Source: Nitrososphaerales archaeon (GTDB lineage: Archaea; Thermoproteota; Nitrososphaeria; Nitrososphaerales; Gagatemarchaeaceae). From it: 6,521 bases of DNA. Position numbers and translations under genes: made by a program. Shown here one piece after another: positions 1-4,837 of this stretch (its first letter is position 1; each line of letters opens with the position of its first letter). The notes below the pieces were generated by a model. It saw nothing but the letters and a program-made list of their open reading frames with translations. It did not search any database and was not told where the DNA came from. The stretch spans positions 1 through 6,521 of the forward strand of contig JASHUK010000141.1 in the NCBI GenBank assembly GCA_030040055.1. Direction: 5' to 3'.

Positions 1-781
1 ACGCCGTTGACCTGAAGCCGTCCTTCCCGTCGACGAGGACGACCCTCGGCGCCGACGACAGGGCCTTCAGGAGCTGCTCCTTCGTAGCCTCCTTCTTGAG
101 CGTCAGGATGAGCGAGTCGAGGTGCATGTGCGTAGTAGGGACCTTGAACGCCATCGTGACCACCTCCACCCCCTTCAGCACCGCCTCCACGTCCGCGCCG
201 TGGTGGGACGGGAGCGTGGTCGGGTCGAGCACCACCGCGTCTATCGGCCCGCGCTTGTCGTCGTCCGGGTCAGCGGCCCTCCTCGCCAGGACCACCCTGG
301 CCCTCGACACCCCGGCCGACCTGTCGACCGCCCCTATCGTCCTGCAGAGCCCGGTCGTGTTGCAGGAAACGACCTTGACCATCTTCTTGCCCACCGCGGC
401 TTCGAAGTTGCACTGGGCGACGAAGTGCACCTCTCCTGCCCCTTCGCCGGCTCCGCCCTGGTAGACCACCCTCACCCCCGCCTGCTCGTAGGCCGGCCTG
501 TTCGCCTCCCCGGTCCCCGCCGGAGCGGCGTCGACCATCACGTCGACCCTCTGCAGCAGGTCGTTGAGCGTCCCCTTGACCGGGGCGCCCGCCTCCCTGA
601 ACCCCTGGAGGCACTTCATGTCTACCGCGTAGACCCCGATCCCCTTGGCCTCGGCCACCGAAGAGCGGTAGTCCGGCTTCGTCTTCGTTATCCCGACGAG
701 CTCCATGTCCTTCTGCGCCTTCACGGCGTCGGCTACCCTCCGCCCTATGGTGCCGTATCCGTTGACTCCGACCCTGATCAA
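1..781 (-). CDS. gap: Archaeal type II glyceraldehyde-3-phosphate dehydrogenase, 3' end cut by window edge
   Basis: Catalyses the NAD(P)-dependent interconversion of glyceraldehyde 3-phosphate and 1,3-bisphosphoglycerate in cytoplasmic glycolysis/gluconeogenesis. The visible 260 codons are open throughout. The nucleotide-binding loop NGYGTIG lies at residues 7-13. The active-site block SCNTTGLCR has the nucleophilic cysteine at residue 140, as expected for archaeal GAPDH. The PSHHG histidine motif is at about 191-195. These motifs and their spacing mark the archaeal family (usually about 340 residues), so roughly the last quarter is missing. The start is taken as TTG at 781: an in-frame TGA lies at 806-808, no ATG or GTG falls between, and the protein then begins IRVGVNGYG as family members do. 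A TATA-like CTTTATG about 29 bases upstream suggests a leaderless transcript. Its metabolic partner pgk is in the same orientation but separated by an opposing small gene. Family identity is near certain; cofactor preference is not determined. Confidence 0.96.
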   Translation of the reverse strand, partial: MIRVGVNGYGTIGRRVADAVKAQKDMELVGITKTKPDYRSSVAEAKGIGVYAVDMKCLQGFREAGAPVKGTLNDLLQRVDVMVDAAPAGTGEANRPAYEQAGVRVVYQGGAGEGAGEVHFVAQCNFEAAVGKKMVKVVSCNTTGLCRTIGAVDRSAGVSRARVVLARRAADPDDDKRGPIDAVVLDPTTLPSHHGADVEAVLKGVEVVTMAFKVPTTHMHLDSLILTLKKEATKEQLLKALSSAPRVVLVDGKDGFRSTA

Positions 782-806
782 GGCCCTGGCGCCCGTATCC
801 TCCGCT

Positions 807-813
807 CATAAAG
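807..813 (-). promoter_or_regulatory. TATA-like box for gap
   Basis: Read on the minus strand this is CTTTATG, an AT-rich island in GC-rich surroundings. Its centre is about 29 bases before the TTG start at 781. That spacing matches an archaeal TBP site with transcription starting at or next to the start codon, and it supports the TTG choice. Inferred from position and composition only. Confidence 0.5.
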
Positions 814-860
814 AGTTCCCGGCCTCGGGGCCTGCAGACGGCCCTGCAACCGCCACGAAA

Positions 861-868
861 ACATAAAT
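861..868 (+). promoter_or_regulatory. TATA-like box for the small exported-protein gene
   Basis: The sequence ACATAAAT is centred about 26 bases before TTG 891 and 29 before ATG 894, as expected for a leaderless archaeal transcript. The box faces away from the gap promoter, so the 109-base gap between the two genes holds two divergent promoters. Confidence 0.5.
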
Positions 869-890
869 CTCGGCTTGCCTTCTTCAGCGG

Positions 891-1208
891 TTGATGAAGG
901 CGTCCTCTGTGGCCGTCGTCGCGGTCGCCTTGGTCATCGGGTTCGGCATTGGCACGCTGGTGTTCTACAGGTCGGTTCCTACGGTCACTTTCACGGCTGT
1001 CGGCGTCCAGGTGGTCGTCTACAGCGGCTCCTGCGTGACGGCGTCGGGGACGGCTTCCGTTGTTTACTCGCAGTACCCGGGGGACCAGTACACTCAGGTC
1101 GTCACAGTCCACAGCGGGACGCTGCCGCCAGCGTATTACGCGACGGTCACCACGGAGAGCTCGGTCAGCGTCAGCTACTCTACCGAGCCGTTCACCGGCC
1201 CGTGCTAG
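891..1208 (+). CDS. Small secreted or membrane-anchored protein, unknown function
   Basis: I do not recognise this protein of 104-105 residues. It starts at TTG 891 or the adjacent ATG 894 (MKASSVAVV...). A hydrophobic stretch at about residues 5-25 (valine, alanine, glycine, isoleucine) is a signal peptide or N-terminal anchor. The remainder is rich in valine, serine, threonine and tyrosine in alternating patterns that suggest an extracellular beta-sheet domain. Two cysteines (the SGSC motif near residue 47 and the C-terminal residue) could form a disulphide. Codons end mostly in G or C, as in the neighbouring genes, and a TATA-like box sits at the right distance, so I take it as real. It lies on the opposite strand between pgk and gap, and its last 17 bases overlap the 3' end of pgk. 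An overlapping minus-strand reading frame has a poor, low-complexity arginine/glycine composition and is rejected. Confidence 0.7.
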   Translation: MMKASSVAVVAVALVIGFGIGTLVFYRSVPTVTFTAVGVQVVVYSGSCVTASGTASVVYSQYPGDQYTQVVTVHSGTLPPAYYATVTTESSVSVSYSTEPFTGPC

Positions 1209-2424
1209 GCCTCGCCTGGCCCCACTTAGCGGCTGCCCTCTCCAAGGCGTCCACGAGGGGAAGGCGCTTCCCGGCGAGATACTCTACGAGAGCCCCCCCG
1301 GCCGTGCTGACGTGGTCCATCTCGCCCTTGATCCCGTAGGACTCCAGCGCAGCCGACAGATGCCCTCCGCTGACTATCGTGTTCGCGCCCGAGGATGCGA
1401 GGGCCTTCAGCAAGCGCTCAGTCCCCACTCCGAAGCCCTCCCTTTCGAATGCCCCGGCGGGGCCGCTCATGACGACCGTTCCCGCGCCCTTGATGACCTT
1501 CTCGTACCTCTCGACGGTCGAAGAGCCGATGTCGAGCGCCCTGGCTCCGGGAGGGAGCTTGGCTGTCGGGACCTCCTTGCGAACGCCATCGACGTCGATA
1601 GCAACGTCGATGGGAAGCTCGAACCGCCCAGGGGCTTCAGAAAGTAGCTTCTTGGCCCCCGCCACCATGGCGACTTCGGAGTCTACTCCCAACTCTCCCT
1701 GGAGCTTACCGGCCGCCTTGAGGAATACCAGCCCGACCATCCCGCAGAGGAGTACCTTGTCTGCCCTGCCGTTCTTCGCCATTGCCTCGATGGCCTGCAG
1801 CCTGTCACTCACCTTCGCTCCGCCGAGGACGGTCACGTACGGGCGACGCTCCGCTTCCGATATCTTTGCGAGGGCGCTCAGTTCCCTCTCGACGGTCAGG
1901 CCGGCGCAGGTCGGGACCTTCTCGGCTAAGCCCACGATGGAAGGGGACGATCTGTGCGCGGTCGAGAACGCGTCGAGGACGCAGGAGTCGACGTGGGCCG
2001 CGATTTTGGACACGAGGTGGGTCCTTTCTGCGTCCCTCGGCAGGTACTCGTAATTCTCTTCGGCGGCGAACCTCAGGTTGTCCAGCACCAGAACCCCGCC
2101 CTCGGGGAGGTCGTCTATCTCGCCGAGCGCGGTGGGGCCGATGACGTCCTCGACGAACCTCACTTTCCGTCCCAGGATCTCTCCCAGGGCCTTCGCGTGG
2201 AGCGACAGGCCGACGTAGTCTGGGCGTCCCACCCTCCCTTGGTGCGACGCGACCACCACTCTCGACTTCCTGAGGTCCCTGACAGTGGCCGCAGCCTCCT
2301 CTAGCCGAGTCCTCTCTATCAGGGCCCCGGTGGTCGGGTCGACAGGGGTGTTGATGTCGGTGCGGAGGAAGACGCACTTCCCGGCGAGAGGTAGTTCCTT
2401 GAGCGTCAGCATCTTAACGGGCAT
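1192..2424 (-). CDS. pgk: Phosphoglycerate kinase, archaeal type
   Basis: Transfers phosphate between 1,3-bisphosphoglycerate/ADP and 3-phosphoglycerate/ATP in the cytoplasm. It is complete at 410 residues, the usual family length. N-domain substrate-binding residues are in place: FLRTDINTP with R21, D23 and N25; an arginine near 38-40; SHQGR at 60-64; DNLRF with R118; and DAFSTAHR with R158. The C-domain nucleotide site shows LGGAKVSD with K204, SGPAGAFE at 320-327 and the glycine-rich STAGGA at 373-378. In SHxGRP the proline is valine here, and STGGG is STAGG; I treat both as family variation. ATG 2424 is used. ATG 2412, four codons in, is a real alternative because the family often starts close to that point. 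A TATA box about 32 bases upstream indicates its own promoter rather than read-through from uppP. The 3' end overlaps the opposing small gene. Confidence 0.97.
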   Translation of the reverse strand: MPVKMLTLKELPLAGKCVFLRTDINTPVDPTTGALIERTRLEEAAATVRDLRKSRVVVASHQGRVGRPDYVGLSLHAKALGEILGRKVRFVEDVIGPTALGEIDDLPEGGVLVLDNLRFAAEENYEYLPRDAERTHLVSKIAAHVDSCVLDAFSTAHRSSPSIVGLAEKVPTCAGLTVERELSALAKISEAERRPYVTVLGGAKVSDRLQAIEAMAKNGRADKVLLCGMVGLVFLKAAGKLQGELGVDSEVAMVAGAKKLLSEAPGRFELPIDVAIDVDGVRKEVPTAKLPPGARALDIGSSTVERYEKVIKGAGTVVMSGPAGAFEREGFGVGTERLLKALASSGANTIVSGGHLSAALESYGIKGEMDHVSTAGGALVEYLAGKRLPLVDALERAAAKWGQARPSTGR

Positions 2425-2533
2425 GGCGCTTTTGGCCAGCGGGCGTTTGTTCGATTATATGCCTTGCGTCGAACTCGGCTGTATCCGGTGTTAAGATAAG
2501 CCGGTCGAGGCAGCGCACTGTCTTCCCGGTCAT
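2414..2533 (-). CDS. Possible 39-residue small ORF upstream of pgk, doubtful
   Basis: An ATG at 2533 opens a 39-codon frame (MTGKTVRCLDRL...) that ends in a TAA lying inside the first codons of pgk in another frame. Nothing in the peptide is recognisable, and the pgk TATA box lies within it. It could be an upstream leader peptide or simply chance. Its ATG is preceded by GTTAAG, the same six bases that precede the internal pgk ATG at 2412. Confidence 0.15.
   Translation of the reverse strand: MTGKTVRCLDRLILTPDTAEFDARHIIEQTPAGQKRHAR
2453..2460 (-). promoter_or_regulatory. TATA box for pgk
   Basis: Read on the minus strand this is ATATAATC, the clearest AT-rich box in the region, centred about 32 bases before ATG 2424. 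Transcription from it would start near 2430, giving a leader of only about five bases, or about 18 bases if translation begins at ATG 2412. Confidence 0.6.
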
Positions 2534-2542
2534 CTTAACACC
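2487..2542. repeat. Perfect 11-bp inverted repeat upstream of pgk
   Basis: GGTGTTAAGAT at 2487-2497 is matched by its exact reverse complement ATCTTAACACC at 2532-2542, with a 34-base spacer. The arms lie between the uppP stop (2553) and the pgk TATA box. A third copy of the core, ATCTTAAC, occurs at 2411-2418 at the start of pgk. It could be a pair of operator half-sites or a stem at the 3' end of the uppP transcript; there is no following U-run to make it a strong terminator. It accounts for most of this 128-base intergenic region. Confidence 0.5.
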
Positions 2543-2552
2543 TGTCAGGACG

Positions 2553-3395
2553 CTACCCGAAGCCAGACAGGTAGCTCGACAGGCCGCTTACGATGGCTAG
2601 GACGCCGAGGGCGAACGTCAGGAGTGCGATGCGGCGGCTCTCGGCGCTCTTGAGTAGGACCCTGACGGTCGCGAGGCCCACCACGAACGAGACCGCGATG
2701 GCTACCCCGACCACGGGCAAGGTTACCGCGTCCAGGGCGGCACCCACCGTGTGCCTCGAAATCAAGAGCGTCGTGGCGGTGGCCCCGATGGAGGCCGGGA
2801 TCAGGGCGATGAACGAGAGCCTGAACGACTCCGAGGGTCTGATGCGCATCAACAGCATAGTAGACACAGTCGCTCCCGACCTGCTCACTCCCGGGAAGGC
2901 GGCGAGCCCTTGGGCGATGCCGATCAGTAGCATGTCCCGGGCGCTCAGGTCTCTGAGCCCCTTGGTCGGGATATAGCGCCCCTTCGACTTGAGTATCAGC
3001 ACCCCGTCCCCAATCAGGACGCATCCTAGGGCGACCATGGGCGCTCCGATGGCAGGCCCAGTCAGCGTGCTCGACACGAACTCGTAGATGGCGACTCCGA
3101 GGACGGCCGTGACGGCGGTCGCTATCACCAGGAACTTCAGCAGCAGCCTCGAGTCCTCGTCCCCCTTCCCCACAAGCGCCTTCAGGACCTTCACCACCTC
3201 GGCTCTGAAGTATACCAGGGCCGCGAAGAACGTCCCGACCTCGAGGAACAAGCCCAGGGCGTAGTCATCGGCCAGGCTGAGCGACGGGAGAAGGTAGCGC
3301 AGGGCGATGATGACCTGCGTCTTGCTGCTTATCGGGAGCCACTCGCTTATCCCCTGTATCAACCCGAGGGCGACTCCGAGCAGGACGTCCGCCAA
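2553..3395 (-). CDS. uppP: UppP/BacA-family polyprenyl-diphosphate phosphatase
   Basis: Integral membrane phosphatase expected to convert C55-PP-like or dolichyl-type diphosphate carriers to the monophosphate, recycling the lipid carrier for glycan export. In archaea that means protein N-glycosylation or surface polysaccharide rather than peptidoglycan. It has 280 residues, about the usual length, with many hydrophobic helices. Motif 1 is GLIQGISEWLPISSKTQ at residues 11-27: Q14 and E18 form the (E/Q)xxxE pair, and S23/S24 follow. Motif 2 is PGVSRSGAT at 168-176 with the essential arginine R172. The histidine of the bacterial SSTGH motif (His30 in E. coli) is replaced by Q27. The start is TTG 3395; an in-frame CTG at 3404 is possible, and a TAA closes the frame upstream. 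A TATA-like box precedes it, divergent from the promoter of the next gene. Fold and family are clear; activity is inferred. Confidence 0.92.
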   Translation of the reverse strand: MADVLLGVALGLIQGISEWLPISSKTQVIIALRYLLPSLSLADDYALGLFLEVGTFFAALVYFRAEVVKVLKALVGKGDEDSRLLLKFLVIATAVTAVLGVAIYEFVSSTLTGPAIGAPMVALGCVLIGDGVLILKSKGRYIPTKGLRDLSARDMLLIGIAQGLAAFPGVSRSGATVSTMLLMRIRPSESFRLSFIALIPASIGATATTLLISRHTVGAALDAVTLPVVGVAIAVSFVVGLATVRVLLKSAESRRIALLTFALGVLAIVSGLSSYLSGFG

Positions 3396-3425
3396 GGAAC
3401 TCAGGCGCCCAGCCGCCTCGAGGGG

Positions 3426-3433
3426 CTTTTAAC
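3426..3433 (-). promoter_or_regulatory. TATA-like box for uppP
   Basis: Read on the minus strand this is GTTAAAAG, centred about 34 bases before TTG 3395, giving a leader of roughly eight bases. It points away from the box at 3474-3481, so 3396-3506 is a divergent promoter region. Confidence 0.5.
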
Positions 3434-3473
3434 TGCGCGGCGCCACCTCTCTTGCCGAGACCGGAGAATCACC

Positions 3474-3481
3474 CTTAAAGA
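3474..3481 (+). promoter_or_regulatory. TATA-like box for the small membrane-protein gene
   Basis: CTTAAAGA is centred about 30 bases before TTG 3507, in otherwise GC-rich sequence. The spacing predicts a leaderless or nearly leaderless transcript and supports the TTG start. Confidence 0.45.
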
Positions 3482-3506
3482 AGCGCCCCGGGCCTGCCCG
3501 CCGCGT

Positions 3507-3842
3507 TTGAACAACGAGACCCTCACGAACATCTTCTGGGGGCTCTTCTTCATCTGGATAGGGGTGGTCGCCGCCTTCCTGAAGGCGGGGGACCTCCTCG
3601 CCACCTTCAACGACAAGTTCTTCGCGTTGGGGACGGGGCTGCTCCTGCTGGCGATGAACCTGGTCAGGTCGACGAGCAGGCTCAAGGTCAGCACCCTCAC
3701 CGTGGGGCTCGGCGCGCTCCTGACGATATTCTACGCGCCGCTGGCGCTGTTCGGGATCTCTGTCCCTTTCCTCCCCGCGCTCGTCATCATCCTGGGGGTG
3801 GCCCTCATCATCGGGGCGCTCAGGACTCGCAACCTCTTCTGA
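3507..3842 (+). CDS. Small four-helix membrane protein, unknown function
   Basis: This protein of 111 residues is almost entirely hydrophobic. Four likely membrane helices lie at about residues 7-26, 39-54, 61-80 and 85-104, joined by short loops with a few charged residues (KAGD, NDKFF, RSTSRLK). The tail RTRNLF is basic. The opening FWGLFFIWIGV resembles the helix pairs seen in LiaI/LiaF-type and DUF5668 membrane modules, but this is a composition-level likeness and I assign no function. The start is TTG 3507, supported by a TATA-like box about 30 bases upstream; the first ATG is too far in to keep the first helix. Its stop codon ends at 3842, directly against the stop codon of the convergent zinc finger gene, leaving no spacer between the two transcripts. 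Confidence 0.8.
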   Translation: MNNETLTNIFWGLFFIWIGVVAAFLKAGDLLATFNDKFFALGTGLLLLAMNLVRSTSRLKVSTLTVGLGALLTIFYAPLALFGISVPFLPALVIILGVALIIGALRTRNLF

Positions 3843-4223
3843 CTACACGCCGAAGAGGTGCGCCCTCGTGTGCACGACGTACATCTCCTGATACGGGGTC
3901 ACGAACGGACAGAACGGGCACTTCAGGAGGTTCGGCGGGAGTGTCGGCTGCCCCCTCTTGAGACCGGCGTCCGGGTGCGGCGAGTGGACGAGTATCCTGG
4001 AGCCTTCTGCCTCGACCTCGTATCCCCCGTCCTTCGCCGCGAAGAAGTCCTCCACCAGCCTCTGGACGTCGCCGACCTTCAGCCCGCCGGGGGTATAGTC
4101 GTCCAGCACGATCCCGCCGCTCTGGATGAGGGCCACGGCCGCCCCTTGCAGCGAGTCGGAGACCGACGAGGCTAGCGCCAGCTCCTCGTCGGTGGTGAGC
4201 TCCTTGCAGTCGATAGTGATCAA
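3843..4223 (-). CDS. Small protein with a C-terminal C2H2 zinc finger
   Basis: A soluble protein of 126 residues. The C-terminus carries a classical C2H2 finger: C102-x2-C105-x12-H118-x3-H122, within CPFCPFVTPYQEMYVVHTRA. The spacing is exactly that of eukaryotic-type fingers. The first about 90 residues are a compact, acidic alpha/beta region (ITIDCKELTTDEELA..., then ILVHSPHPD at about 77-85) that I do not recognise as a named domain. A single finger seldom gives specific DNA binding alone, so a regulatory or protein-interaction role is inference. The start is TTG 4223, with a TATA-like palindrome centred about 25 bases upstream, implying a leaderless transcript. It lies 36 bases downstream of the winged-helix-like gene on the same strand, so the two may be partly co-transcribed despite the internal promoter. 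Confidence 0.82.
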   Translation of the reverse strand: MITIDCKELTTDEELALASSVSDSLQGAAVALIQSGGIVLDDYTPGGLKVGDVQRLVEDFFAAKDGGYEVEAEGSRILVHSPHPDAGLKRGQPTLPPNLLKCPFCPFVTPYQEMYVVHTRAHLFGV

Positions 4224-4242
4224 CGAGCGTAGGAGCGGTCCG

Positions 4243-4254
4243 CCGTATTTACGG
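4243..4254 (-). promoter_or_regulatory. TATA-like palindrome upstream of the zinc finger gene
   Basis: CCGTA-TT-TACGG is an inverted repeat with five-base arms. Read on the minus strand its centre, GTAAATAC, is TATA-like and lies about 25 bases before TTG 4223. It may be the promoter box alone, or a promoter box overlapped by an operator. It lies only six bases beyond the stop codon of the upstream gene. Confidence 0.45.
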
Positions 4255-4259
4255 ACGCG

Positions 4260-4685
4260 CTACTTCTGTATCAGGTCGTTCCAGCCCTTCGCTATGTGCC
4301 AGGCGTGCTTGACGAACCCCCCCTGCGGGGCCCTGTCCGCGACCGGCTGGAGCTTGAGCTGGTAGACGGAAGCAGTCTTCTTCCTCTTCTGGTCCCAGAC
4401 GAGCACGTTCCTGTCGACGAAGCCCATCTCGAGCAGCTTCTTGAGGAGCTTCGTGTAGAAGTTGTGGTAGCTGTACTTCACGCCCCCCTTCCCGTCCTGC
4501 AGCTCCTTGGCGAAGAACCTCATCTCGCGCTTTGACATGGAGAGGTTCGGGTTGGCCTTCATCCTGGATATCATCAGGTTGGCTGCCGCCACGGTGTCCT
4601 TCCTGTCCCCGAATAGGAAGGTCAGCACGTCCCCAGAGGCGACGACCTTGTCGCTCCACCAGAGTTTGACGCTCTTCGCAGGCAT
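4260..4685 (-). CDS. Probable winged-helix protein, unknown function
   Basis: This basic protein of 141 residues matches no family I can name. It starts MPAKSVKLWW and has predicted helices at about 30-43 (TVAAANLMISRMK), 49-62 (MSKREMRFFAKEL) and 73-90 (HNFYTKLLKKLLEMGF). After these comes a short beta hairpin, VLVWDQKRKKTASVYQLKL, that looks like a wing. This order, the many lysines and arginines, and the LLKKLLEMGFVDR turn typical of winged helices suggest nucleic-acid binding. The C-terminal tail (HAWHIAKGWNDLI) is amphipathic. I chose ATG 4685; the same frame extends to ATG 4757, but the added 24 residues are proline- and glycine-rich and overlap the likely promoter. It is divergent from the large surface-protein gene, so it could regulate that gene or itself. 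DNA binding is inference. Confidence 0.75.
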   Translation of the reverse strand: MPAKSVKLWWSDKVVASGDVLTFLFGDRKDTVAAANLMISRMKANPNLSMSKREMRFFAKELQDGKGGVKYSYHNFYTKLLKKLLEMGFVDRNVLVWDQKRKKTASVYQLKLQPVADRAPQGGFVKHAWHIAKGWNDLIQK

Positions 4686-4694
4686 GGCGCCGGT

Positions 4695-4709
4695 TCCCCT
4701 TGGAGGGGA
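4695..4709. repeat. Short inverted repeat before the winged-helix-like gene
   Basis: TCCCCT-TGG-AGGGGA, with six-base arms, lies 10-24 bases upstream of ATG 4685, between a TATA-like stretch (4731-4740, minus-strand CAGAAAACTT) and the start codon. It could be an autoregulatory operator or a hairpin in the short leader. Arms this short can occur by chance in GC-rich DNA. Confidence 0.3.
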
Positions 4710-4730
4710 CGGGAGTTGAGCCGCGCACTC

Positions 4731-4740
4731 AAGTTTTCTG
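4731..4740 (-). promoter_or_regulatory. Weak TATA-like box for the winged-helix-like gene
   Basis: Read on the minus strand this is CAGAAAACTT, the only AT-rich stretch upstream of ATG 4685, about 50 bases away. It would give a leader of about 20-25 bases, unlike the other genes here. The leader contains AAGGGGA about nine bases before the ATG, a possible weak ribosome binding site. Confidence 0.3.
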
Positions 4741-4781
4741 AAGCCGCCGCTCAACATCAGTCCACGGCGCGCTGCAGTCCC

Positions 4782-4807
4782 GTGAAACGGTCTTCACCGT
4801 TATATAC
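4782..4807 (+). promoter_or_regulatory. TATA box with overlapping inverted repeats for the surface-protein gene
   Basis: TTATATAC at 4800-4807 is a strong TATA-like box about 34 bases before TTG 4838. The inverted repeat AACGGT-CTTC-ACCGTT (4786-4801) overlaps its upstream edge, where the BRE would lie. A second interleaved pair, GTGAA/TTCAC, occupies 4782-4786 and 4793-4797. A protein bound there would be placed to block or aid TBP/TFB binding. Promoter identity is likely; the operator role is inferred. Confidence 0.5.
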
Positions 4808-4837
4808 GCCGCTTTCGAGGCAGGCCCGTCTCAAATC

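Noticed and set aside
122..811. Plus-strand frame of 229 codons opposite gap
   Set aside because: It is an antisense shadow of GAPDH in GC-rich DNA: low-complexity Arg/His/Pro/Leu composition and no recognisable motif.
270..1112. Long minus-strand frame starting MDCDDLSV across gap and the small exported gene
   Set aside because: It is a shifted reading of the true GAPDH frame. Its composition is dominated by Arg, Gly and Asp with no domain, while the other frame gives a perfect GAPDH with SCNTTGLCR.
1379..2053. Plus-strand frame of 224 codons opposite pgk
   Set aside because: It is Ser/Ala/Thr-rich and mirrors the pgk codons exactly; no motif or promoter supports it.
1805..2377. Minus-strand frame of 190 codons inside pgk
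   Set aside because: It is an Arg/Pro/Gly-rich alternate frame of the phosphoglycerate kinase gene.
2487..2542. Inverted repeat as an intrinsic terminator for uppP
   Set aside because: The loop of 34 bases is large and no T-rich run follows on the minus strand, so terminator function is not supported.
2425..2552. tRNA-like look of the uppP-pgk spacer (a GTTCGA-type segment plus a stem)
   Set aside because: No acceptor stem, D arm or anticodon arm can be fitted around it on either strand, and the 11-bp inverted repeat does not match tRNA geometry.
4686..4757. N-terminal extension of the winged-helix-like protein from ATG 4757
   Set aside because: The added 24 residues are low-complexity, overlap the only TATA-like stretch and leave no promoter; ATG 4685 fits better, though this is not certain.
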